The notes under the pieces are model-generated. The model saw nothing but the letters and a program-made list of their open reading frames with translations. It was not told the origin of the DNA and did not search any database. Made by a program: the position numbers and the translations under genes. Positions 45,962-55,100 of a stretch of 64,000 nt of DNA are shown in pieces; within the stretch, counting starts at the first letter, position 1; each line of letters starts with the position of its first letter. This stretch comes from RQOF01 sp964461135 (GTDB lineage: Bacteria; Calditrichota; Calditrichia; RBG-13-44-9), in contig CAYWTB010000005.1 of assembly GCA_964461135.1 (NCBI GenBank), positions 48,287 through 112,286 on the forward strand, written 5' to 3'.

Positions 45962-47125
45962 ATGTTTATTCGGTTAATACAGTCTCTTTATCCGCCGGAC
46001 TTATTACAGGAATTGCAATTCAGCGGGATCACCCCCGGCGGTACGGAACCGGACTCTCTTCTATCTTACCCTCTCATTCTGAAAACCGGTGATATTTCCA
46101 CGGATCAGCAGAACCGCCTGTCTGAGCTGTTCCGGGATACCGGTATTCAATTCCGGGATGCCGGGCAACCTGCATCTCCTGCCGTTATTGCAATGTTGCC
46201 GGGCTGGCACTCCGTCCGGGCGTTATTATCGGCTGCGGCTGAATTACCCCCGGACTTCCGGGAGAAACTGACCGCTCTCAATACAGCCTATCATAGAAAT
46301 CACTGGGAATATAAAATTCCCCACGGCGTATTGTCTGTTGATCGTCCCCGGATTATGGGTGTTCTGAATATTACCCCGGATTCATTCTCCGATGGTGGGC
46401 AGTATTTTGATCCGGACAGAGCCTGCCGCCATGCCCTGGAATTGAGTGAAGCCGGTGCGGATATTGTGGATATCGGGGCCGAGTCCACCCGTCCCGGTGC
46501 AGAGACCGTAGAGCTGGAAGAGGAATGGCGGCGTCTCCGGCCGGTACTCAGTCACCTTGCCTCCCGTATAAATACAGTTCTCTCGGTAGACACCTATAAA
46601 GCAGAAATCGCCTCCCGTGCGCTGGATGAGGGTGCGGACATGATAAATGACATATCCGGTCTCACCTTCGATCCGCACATGGCTGAGGTGGTCAGCCGGC
46701 AGGGCTGCCCGCTGGTTATCATGCACATTAAAGGAACCCCCCGCAACATGCAGCAGAATCCCTCTTATGACAACCTGATGGAGGAAATTTTCATTTTTTT
46801 CAGCAGACAGATTCAGTATGCCCGGGAGCGGGGAATTGAGCAGCTTATCATTGATCCCGGGCTGGGATTTGGAAAACGGTGGGGGGATAATTTTGAAATT
46901 ATCCGCCGGCTGGGAGAATTACGGGTTCTGGGTTACCCGATACTGGTGGGACCTTCTCGGAAATCCTTTATTGGTAAGACTTTGAAAGCACCTGTCAGCG
47001 AACGTTTGATGGGGACGGCGGTTGCGGTTGCGGTTTCAGTAATCAATGGTGCCCGTCTGCTCAGGGTTCATGACGTGAAAGAGATGAAACAGATCCTGGA
47101 AATGATAGGGCAAATTTATCCATAA
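45962..47125 (+). CDS. folP: Dihydropteroate synthase with N-terminal extension
   Basis: Condenses p-aminobenzoate with the pterin pyrophosphate in folate synthesis. The 387-residue product is about 110 residues longer than the E. coli enzyme at the N terminus. The core begins at about 120: 'PRIMGVLNITPDSFSDGG', 'GADIVDIGAESTRPGA', 'SVDTYKAEIASRAL', 'INDISGLTFD' and 'DPGLGFGKRWGDNF'. The extension has no motif I can name but is collinear with longer DHPS forms known in several phyla. The next gene, cdaA, begins 175 bp downstream, an arrangement common in FCB genomes. Confidence 0.94.
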   Translation: MFIRLIQSLYPPDLLQELQFSGITPGGTEPDSLLSYPLILKTGDISTDQQNRLSELFRDTGIQFRDAGQPASPAVIAMLPGWHSVRALLSAAAELPPDFREKLTALNTAYHRNHWEYKIPHGVLSVDRPRIMGVLNITPDSFSDGGQYFDPDRACRHALELSEAGADIVDIGAESTRPGAETVELEEEWRRLRPVLSHLASRINTVLSVDTYKAEIASRALDEGADMINDISGLTFDPHMAEVVSRQGCPLVIMHIKGTPRNMQQNPSYDNLMEEIFIFFSRQIQYARERGIEQLIIDPGLGFGKRWGDNFEIIRRLGELRVLGYPILVGPSRKSFIGKTLKAPVSERLMGTAVAVAVSVINGARLLRVHDVKEMKQILEMIGQIYP

Positions 47126-47172
47126 AATATTTTTTAAGTCTTATAAAATTAATATTTTGATATTATAATTTT

Positions 47173-47201
47173 TTGACTTAAATTTGAAAAATTTTTATAA
47201 T
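47173..47201 (+). promoter_or_regulatory. Promoter of cdaA
   Basis: TTGACT at 47173-47178 and TATAAT at 47196-47201 are exactly 17 nt apart, an almost perfect sigma70-type promoter. It lies about 100 nt before the cdaA start, within very AT-rich DNA. Confidence 0.8.
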
Positions 47202-47300
47202 TTTCACGCTTTATTTTCAGTAGATTTTGGTTATCATTTTAGTAAAAATGTTTAAGTAATAAGAAATATCCCCGATGATACAGAAATAACAGGGTAAGCG

Positions 47301-48113
47301 ATGCTCTTTAAAATTGGATTTCTTTCCGTTTCAGTGATTGATATTCTGGATATTACTCTGGTCGCTTATCTTTTTTATAAGCTGTATGAATTTCTGAAGG
47401 GGAGCATTGCCGCTCGCATGATGATCGGCCTGTTGTTTATCATTCTGATATCGATTGTGGCTGAAATTTTGAATATGAGCGGGAGCACCTGGATATTTGC
47501 GAATCTGAAAACAGTATGGGTAATTGCGTTTGTTATTATCTTCCAGCCCGAATTCCGCCGGTTGCTGCTTTATCTGGGACAGATTCCCATTTTACGACAG
47601 ATTGTAAAGGTGTCTTCGGAAAAAATTGTAGACGAAGTGGTGGGTGCAGTGGCTGAATTATCACGTAAAAATTTTGGTGCATTGATCGTGTTTATCAGGG
47701 ATACCGGGATACGCAGTGTGGTGGAAACAGGAATTGATCTGCAGGCGCAGTTGAGTAAAGCGCTCATTCTGTCTATATTTAATCCGAGGTCTCCCTTACA
47801 TGACGGAGCAGTGGTGATTCAGAGTAACGTATTGATGGCGGCCAAGTGCCAGTTACCGTTGACGGAAAATCCCAACCTGGATCCTTCGCTGGGAATGCGG
47901 CACCGGGCGGCGTTAGGGTTATCGGAGCAGTCCGATGCCCTTATTCTGGTGGTAAGTGAAGAGACCGGCACTATATCCCTTGCGGAAAACGGGATTTTAA
48001 CGCGGGGATTGACTGAGGAAGGATTAAAGCAGCGTTTGCTGGAGGCTTTTTCACCGGCTGCTCAACCCCGGCGGGGATTATCCGACCTGCTGAGGTGGGG
48101 CGAGGAAGGGTAA
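47301..48113 (+). CDS. cdaA: Diadenylate cyclase CdaA
   Basis: Makes the second messenger c-di-AMP from two ATP. The 270-residue membrane-bound enzyme has three N-terminal hydrophobic helices (about 10-85) and a DAC domain with the catalytic motifs DGA (168-170 in 'PLHDGAVVI') and RHR (200-202 in 'GMRHRAALG'). AGGG lies just upstream of the ATG. c-di-AMP commonly controls K+ uptake and turgor, which is of interest given the RCK-gated K+ channel at 29.6 kb; that link is inference. Confidence 0.95.
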   Translation: MLFKIGFLSVSVIDILDITLVAYLFYKLYEFLKGSIAARMMIGLLFIILISIVAEILNMSGSTWIFANLKTVWVIAFVIIFQPEFRRLLLYLGQIPILRQIVKVSSEKIVDEVVGAVAELSRKNFGALIVFIRDTGIRSVVETGIDLQAQLSKALILSIFNPRSPLHDGAVVIQSNVLMAAKCQLPLTENPNLDPSLGMRHRAALGLSEQSDALILVVSEETGTISLAENGILTRGLTEEGLKQRLLEAFSPAAQPRRGLSDLLRWGEEG

Positions 48114-48215
48114 ATTTGTTGCGGCGCACAGTAGAGCGCTGTGATTTGTGATTCTTTAATGGTAATAAACCTTAGAAGGAATATAAAAAAATTAATAATA
48201 TGCGGTGAGGGCATT

Positions 48216-51200
48216 ATGAGAGTTGATACCAAGGTCTTTGTAATTTTTTTGGCAGCATTTCTACTGTTTATATTTGTCTCTGATCAATCAGTCTATGCGG
48301 CACAACGATTTCTGGTCGGATCCGGAAACTTTAATGATACTGCCATCTGGAGCACTACCTCAGGAGGTGCGGGAGGTGCATCAGTCCCCACTTCGGCTGA
48401 CTGGGTAATATTGGATGCAAATAGTAATAATTTTCGGGTTAGATTAGTAGGAAATGTTACCATTAATTCAATGGATATTTCGGCCGGAACATTTGATGCC
48501 GTTAGTTTCTATCTGAGAATCAGTAATGATGTAAACATAACTGGTGATAGTCTTCTGCTTGGAAGCAATTCAGGGCATATCTTTTATGCGAATGTCAATT
48601 TGTCCGGAGGTATATTGGACTGTGGTTCATCCACCTGGAATCTTCGGGGTAATTTTAACATTTCTGGTGGGACATTTAATGCAGGTACAAGCAGCCTCGT
48701 TTTTAATAACCGGAATGGTCAAGAGCAAACCTTGAGTTCAAATGCCAGTATCATTTTTAATAATGTAACAGTCAACCAGGGTGATCCGGACAATGAGTTT
48801 GCCGGAGTTAATTTTGATAACAATTCAACTAATGTTATTGTTTTTACTATAAATGGAATCTTAGACTTACGCTATCCGGACCAAGAAGGAATAACATTAA
48901 CCTATTCTGGATTATTCCTTCCCCCCTTCCTGGCCTATGGTTCAAATTCAAAACTCATTTACTCCGGTCAGAATCCAGATACAAAAATTGCCCAATTGAC
49001 TGGGGATGAATTTTCTTCCACAGTGACGGTAAATGATTTAGAAGTTAATGTTGTTTCATCCTTTACCAATGGAGTTGATATATCCGGATTGGGGAATCGC
49101 ACACTCCGCCGTAATTTGACCTTAACGACTGGTAGGCTGACCCACGGATCTGGCGAAACACTTTCGGTAGGAGGCATTCTCTCTACAGGGACTTTGACTA
49201 CCGGGGGTTCTTACGTGGGTGGAACAATTTTAATGGGCGGTAATCAGACCCAAAACATCGAGGCCGGAACCGGCTCTGTGGCCAATTTAACTGTCAACAA
49301 GATCAGCTCTACCAATCTGGTTTATCTCAATTCGAATATTTTGAGTATCACCGGAAATTTTATAATCCAGAATGGCATATTTGAATTGAATCCAGTATCC
49401 AACGGCTTAAATATTACCGGTGGCTCGTCGGTATTCAGGGTCCAATCCGGGGGTACATTCCGTACCGGTGGAAAAACAATAACCAACGCCGGAACCTATG
49501 ATCTGCAAACCGGAAGCACCTTTGAATTTAATGGCTCCTCTCAGGAACAGACTCCCTCCGGCCTTAGCTTTGCTAATCTCCGAATGAGCAATCCCGGTGG
49601 TTTGAATGTGGTTGGTAATATAACGGTAAATGGAACAATAATTTTCAATGCAGATAATAATATTTTGGTTAGTGGTGGTACCCATACCCTTACCATCGGG
49701 CCCGCCGGTTCAGTGTCCGGTTATAATTCAAATCGATTTATTCAGGGGCCGGTAAGAAAACAGTATACGGGAACAGGCTCTTTTATCTTCCCGATTGGTG
49801 TGGAAGAGTTAAGCACTTTCTACTTCCGTCCGGCAACTTTTAATTATACTTCCGGGACCTTTGGTGGCACAAGTACCATCCGTATCGCCTATACTCGAGG
49901 TTCTTTGCCTTCTAAAACGTTACCACCGGGAATTTCGGAAATTGATGATGGCGGACATTACCAGGTTATCGAAGTAAGTACAGCTCCCACAGATTTTCAA
50001 TATTCCTTTACCGGTACATTCGATGAGGGGAATTTCACTCCGGAAACCCGCAACCATGCCCTGGTGGAAACTGCCGCCAGTTATACCGTTGCCGCATCCA
50101 ATGTGGTGGATGATGTGGCCAATACCGTCGCCTCTGGCTCCTTTTCAGAACTCCCGGTTGGCGATTATTTTATCGTCTTTGGTGCCGGCTCGGTGAGTGG
50201 CGGCATTACCTGGGATGGCGGCGGAGACGGAACCAGCTGGTCGGACGCCAGCAACTGGGATCCGGATGCCGTTCCCACATCCACCGATGATGTGACCATT
50301 GATAATTCCGATGCTACGGTTGTGACCATTGGCAGTACCACCCAGGCAGTTGCCCAAACCTTAACCCTGGGGGGAACCTACAGCCCGACCCTGCAAGTCG
50401 CCGGCACGGCCACCAATCCTCTGGTCATATATGATAATTCCGCGACCGCACTTCTGGTAGATAACGCTTCTACATTGACAATTATAAATTCGCAGGGTGT
50501 CAAATTTGATCCCGCCAACCTGTATGATGCGGCACGCACCAGCTATACCGGCAGCAGTACCGTGGAATATCGGGCCGGGACCACCGTACAGTCAGATGTT
50601 TATGAAAATCTCACCGTCAATGGGGCATCGTCTTCTTCCGGCACGGGTACCATAACCGTAAACGGAAATATGACCAAGCAAAGTACCACCGGATTCACCG
50701 CATCGATTCCGGTAAGCGTTGAGGGAATTTATACCAATACGCAGGGAACCGCCACTTTTACCGGCGGATTGACCATGAGCGGTGTTAGCTTCATCGTGAA
50801 TGGCGGATCGATCGGAGGAACAGTCACATTCACAGGCACTGCTGCGCAGACCATTAGCGGAACAGCTAATCCGGCAATCTTCAACAGCTTAATACTCACC
50901 AATAGTAATGGCCTGACATTAAGTACCCCGGTTCAAGTCAGTTCATCCTTAAACTTGACCAATGGTTTATTGACCACAACGGCCAGTTTGCTGACCTTGG
51001 CGGGAAGTGCGACCGCTTCCGGTAATGACAACAGCTTTGTTTACGGTCCCCTAGCCAGAACTAATGCAATCGGGTCAAAAGAATTCCCGGTAGGAAAAAG
51101 TGTTTACCGGCCGGTTACCGCCAGTCTTTCCGGCAGTGGATTAACGGTGCAGTTTGAGGTTTTTGATACTCAACCGGTACAATCCTGGGTAGATCCGCTG

Positions 51201-52073
51201 GCCTTGATCTCCAAGGTGCGTTACTGGCAGGGTACCATACTGGCCGGCACCAAAACCTCCGGATCAGTAACTCTGAATTATGGCCCGGATGATGGCGTGC
51301 AACTGGGGGACAGCCTGCGCATGGCGTATTCACGGGATCAAAGTATAGCCGCCTATCGCTCTATCGGTGGCAGTGGTGGCGTGGGAGGAAGTGGTCCGAT
51401 TACAGGAAATCCGCCTGCAGATTCTCTGGGCTATTTTACCCTGGGCTCTGTTTCCTTCGATAACTCCCTGCCGGTGGACCTGGCGGCCTTTACTGCCGCC
51501 GGCAAAGCGGGAAAGGTACTGCTCAACTGGGAAACCGCCTCAGAAGTCAATAATATGGGTTTCGAAATATACCGCTCTCTAAGTAAAAACAGCTCCTATG
51601 AGCGCATTAACCAGGAACTGATTCAGGGTAAAGGAAACAGCAACACCTCCAATTATTATGAATATGAAGATAAGGATGTGGTGGAGAATACTACCTATTA
51701 TTACAAACTGTATTCCCGTGATTTTAACGGTATCCTCAACGACTACCATCAGATTGCCACCGCCACGGTTCAGCCACTTCCAAAGCAGTTTCAGGTGGCG
51801 CAGAACTATCCCAATCCCTTTAATCCCACTACCCGGATCAGCTTCGATGTGTCTAAAGAATCGCGCGTGAACCTGGAAATATTCAACATGCTGGGACAAA
51901 AAATCCGCACCCTGGTGGATAACGGGCGTTTTCAGCCGGGTGTATATGATGACATTATCTGGGATGCCAGAGATGACCATGGCAATTCCATTGCCAACGG
52001 CATCTATTACCTGGTTTTCACAGCCAGGGATTACAACTTCCGGCAGGTCCGCAAAATGGTTTTCATGAAATAA
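48216..52073 (+). CDS. Large secreted protein with type IX secretion sorting domain
   Basis: A 1,285-residue extracellular protein, probably exported by the type IX system. Signal peptide about 1-30 ('FVIFLAAFLLFIFVS'). Two beta-helix-like modules follow: the first opens with 'NDTAIWS...VPTSADWVIL' (near 40) and closes with 'FIFPIGVEE' (near 525); the second opens with 'SWSDASNWDPDAVPTSTDDV' (near 672) and closes with 'KEFPVGKSVYRP' (near 958). An Fn3-like domain ('WETASEVNNMGFEIYRS') and a C-terminal sorting domain ('NYPNPFNP' near 1197, ending 'RKMVFMK') complete it. ATG 48216 with AGGG upstream is chosen over 48141. Function of the modules is unknown; adhesion is possible. Confidence 0.82.
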   Translation: MRVDTKVFVIFLAAFLLFIFVSDQSVYAAQRFLVGSGNFNDTAIWSTTSGGAGGASVPTSADWVILDANSNNFRVRLVGNVTINSMDISAGTFDAVSFYLRISNDVNITGDSLLLGSNSGHIFYANVNLSGGILDCGSSTWNLRGNFNISGGTFNAGTSSLVFNNRNGQEQTLSSNASIIFNNVTVNQGDPDNEFAGVNFDNNSTNVIVFTINGILDLRYPDQEGITLTYSGLFLPPFLAYGSNSKLIYSGQNPDTKIAQLTGDEFSSTVTVNDLEVNVVSSFTNGVDISGLGNRTLRRNLTLTTGRLTHGSGETLSVGGILSTGTLTTGGSYVGGTILMGGNQTQNIEAGTGSVANLTVNKISSTNLVYLNSNILSITGNFIIQNGIFELNPVSNGLNITGGSSVFRVQSGGTFRTGGKTITNAGTYDLQTGSTFEFNGSSQEQTPSGLSFANLRMSNPGGLNVVGNITVNGTIIFNADNNILVSGGTHTLTIGPAGSVSGYNSNRFIQGPVRKQYTGTGSFIFPIGVEELSTFYFRPATFNYTSGTFGGTSTIRIAYTRGSLPSKTLPPGISEIDDGGHYQVIEVSTAPTDFQYSFTGTFDEGNFTPETRNHALVETAASYTVAASNVVDDVANTVASGSFSELPVGDYFIVFGAGSVSGGITWDGGGDGTSWSDASNWDPDAVPTSTDDVTIDNSDATVVTIGSTTQAVAQTLTLGGTYSPTLQVAGTATNPLVIYDNSATALLVDNASTLTIINSQGVKFDPANLYDAARTSYTGSSTVEYRAGTTVQSDVYENLTVNGASSSSGTGTITVNGNMTKQSTTGFTASIPVSVEGIYTNTQGTATFTGGLTMSGVSFIVNGGSIGGTVTFTGTAAQTISGTANPAIFNSLILTNSNGLTLSTPVQVSSSLNLTNGLLTTTASLLTLAGSATASGNDNSFVYGPLARTNAIGSKEFPVGKSVYRPVTASLSGSGLTVQFEVFDTQPVQSWVDPLALISKVRYWQGTILAGTKTSGSVTLNYGPDDGVQLGDSLRMAYSRDQSIAAYRSIGGSGGVGGSGPITGNPPADSLGYFTLGSVSFDNSLPVDLAAFTAAGKAGKVLLNWETASEVNNMGFEIYRSLSKNSSYERINQELIQGKGNSNTSNYYEYEDKDVVENTTYYYKLYSRDFNGILNDYHQIATATVQPLPKQFQVAQNYPNPFNPTTRISFDVSKESRVNLEIFNMLGQKIRTLVDNGRFQPGVYDDIIWDARDDHGNSIANGIYYLVFTARDYNFRQVRKMVFMK

Positions 52074-52100
52074 GCGCTTCTCTGTACAAACATGGATAAA

Positions 52101-52128
52101 CAAAGGGGATAAATTCTTATCCCCTTTG
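52101..52128 (+). terminator. Terminator-like perfect hairpin after the sorting-domain protein
   Basis: CAAAGGGGATAA pairs perfectly with TTATCCCCTTTG over a four-base ATTC loop. The downstream TGTTAATAA is a poor T-run, so efficiency is uncertain, but the position between two large genes supports termination. Confidence 0.7.
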
Positions 52129-52197
52129 TGTTAATAATCGGTAAAAATTTAATTGATGATGAAAATGTCAAGCTGTTGGTTTTAAATATCAGGTAGT

Positions 52198-55100
52198 ATG
52201 AGATTTTTTTTCAGAGTTTTAACGATCTTATTCATATTTTCTCCACTCTGGGCTCAGCCCGATACCTTTTATCATATTGAGTATCAAGATAACCAGTCAA
52301 TGGTCATTGATTTTCAATTCCCCGATCCGGAAATCTCTTCTTTCGGACAGAAGGGTGAATTATCCCTGCTTACCATTCCGGGATTGTCCTATAATTATGA
52401 AGAAGTGAAGCCACTGCTTCCGGTTTTTACAGGATCCCTGGTGGTGCCCTCCGGGAAGGCTTCCTGGCAAATCCTAAATTCCACTCAGCATACTCTTGAA
52501 AACGTTAATCCGCTTATCTATTCCTCTTTACCTTCTCCGGCCAGTTCAGCTGTTCCGGATTATGCGTATAACAGCTATCCCGCTCAGATTTTTGAACTGC
52601 GTGATATCGGTCTGTACCGCGACTATCGTCTGATGGGTCTCATCGTTTATCCTGTGCAGCTAACTTCGCAGGGCGCCGTATTTTACAAATCCTTCCGCTG
52701 TAAAATACAGTTCAGTTCACCAATTCACTCCGATTTTTCAACTGTTCCCCTTCCGGAAAAAAAACTGCTGGAGAAAGTGACCCTGAACGGCTCCAGTCCT
52801 GTTATATATTCACCGGTGTCTTCCCAAACAGCCGGTGCCCCTCCGGAATTTACCCGGGCTATTCCCTTTAATCAGCAGGCGAAACTAGTGGTGGGAAAAA
52901 AGGGAATTTACCGGGTTGCCGGGCAGGATCTCCTGGACGCCGGTATTGCCATCACGGAAATTAATCCGCAGACATTCCGGCTGACCAATAAGGGAAACGA
53001 TGTGGCGGTTTTTATATCGGGAGAGCGGGATGGTTCATTCGATCCGGAAGATTACATCGAGTTTTTTGGGGATCGGAATGAAAAGACTTTTATTGACCGT
53101 TACCCCGATGTGTATACAGATCCCTTCTCGGATGATAATGTCTACTGGTTAAGCTGGGGAGGGCTCCCGGGAATTCGCATTGTGGAAGAAAGCGGATCCA
53201 TCGCTAACACCATACCCGGCCAGTATAACCTGGCCCGCTATTACCCATACACCGTCCACCTGGAAAAAGATACCTATTTTGCCCGCTTCGGATATGCCAA
53301 TACCGGAAACCTGTCTTACATCAGGGATGCCTGGTTTTATGACTACGGTATTATGGCGGTCAGTAAAAAAAGCTACCCGGTATCCATCGCTTACCCGGAT
53401 TCCACACCTCCGGCACGGCCGGTTTATGTCAAAATGGCTTTTGCCGGTCACTCCAATTCTCAGCACACGCTCATGGCCTGGCTCAATAATCGTTTGATCG
53501 GCCAGATAAATCAGGGATGGTATGGCGAGGGAGTAAAAATACTTGATAATTCACAAAATCCTACCATTACCAGTCTGGATCTGTTTCATGGAACTAACCA
53601 GATAGAAATTCAACTTCCCGCCGCCCCCGATTCGGGGAGTGACAATATCTTGTTTAACTGGGCGGACATCACATATGACCGTCAATATAAAGCGGTTAAC
53701 AATTATATCGAATTTAGCAGGCCTTCTCCGGCGGACGTTTATTATCCGGGTATTAATCTGTTTCAATTTGAGATAACCAGATTTACCCGGCCGGATATTG
53801 AAATTTATAAAAAAGGAATCAGTAAAATTGTGAATTACAGCCTTGCTGTGGAAGGCGGAAGCAAGTCTCCACAGTACAAAATCACATTCCAGGATGAGAT
53901 ATTTACTGACAATGTTGAATATATTGCAATTGCCAGTGATGCCAAGCTTAAACCCAAAGCCATTATTCCTGAAAAACCGTTTAATCAAGAATATCCGGAG
54001 CGGACTTTAAAAGATCCTGTCAATTCGGCAGATTATTTAATCATTACTCACGAAAAATTTTATGAGCGGGCCCTGGATCTGGCAATGCTGCGGCAGAATC
54101 GTGGATTGAATGTGGTAACCGTGAAAGTTCAGGATATTTATGATGAATTCAATTACGGCATAAAGTCCCCGCTGGCTATTAAGGAATTCCTGAAATACGT
54201 GTTTTATAACTGGGACCGGAATCATCGCCTGAAATATTTGCTGTTGCTGGGAGATGCCAATTACAATTATAAGCTTTCAGGTGTCAGTAATGAGGATCTG
54301 GTGCCTACTTTTTTTTATCAGAGTACTCAATTTGGGGCGGTTGCCACAGACCTGCCATATGCCCTGGTGGCCGGTAATGATGTTTTACCGGATATTTTTG
54401 TGGGAAGGTTACCGGTTGTGACCAACGGGGAATTAATCAATGTTATGGAAAAAATCAGGGACCATGAAGAGAGCCCGGTTATTGGCCCCTGGAGGAATCA
54501 ATGCCTGTTCATCAGCGGTAATGATCGCAGTACTTATGAATTACCGGCCTTAAATTATATTCCTAAAAAACCGGCCTTCAGAGCCCAGAATCAACGTGTA
54601 ATTGATATGCTTCTGGATAAAAATTACAGCGCGTTCAAACTGAATACCATTAAGAATGACAGCCTACTGTTTGATCCGAATTTTGGTGGTACTACCGACC
54701 TGATTGATTATTTTGACAACGGGGTCGGTTTCATCAATTTCCTGGGTCATGGCGGTGGCGGTATCTGGGCAGATGTTCAGCTGATGAATTTACAGGATAT
54801 TGAACGCCTGAATAACAAGGGGAAATATCCGTTTATTACCAGTATGACTTGCTTCACGGGGGGATTCGATAATCCCGGTAAACCCGCCCTGGCTCAACGG
54901 CTGTTAACAGTACCGGACAAAGGTGCGATCGGTGTTCTGGCTTCTTCCGGTCTGGGATGGGTTGCTAATGATTATGCCATGCTCTGGAATGTTATGAAGA
55001 ATTTCTTCCGGGATAATATTACCCTTGGCGAAGCTACAACCCTAGGAAAAATTGATTACTTTGTCGCATCACAGTATGTGCTCAGTGATACCATAATACC

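Noticed and set aside
48216..52073. CRISPR-like or tandem DNA repeats in the Gly/Thr/Ser-rich cargo gene
   Set aside because: Repetition is at protein level only, with diverged DNA and no regular spacer pattern.
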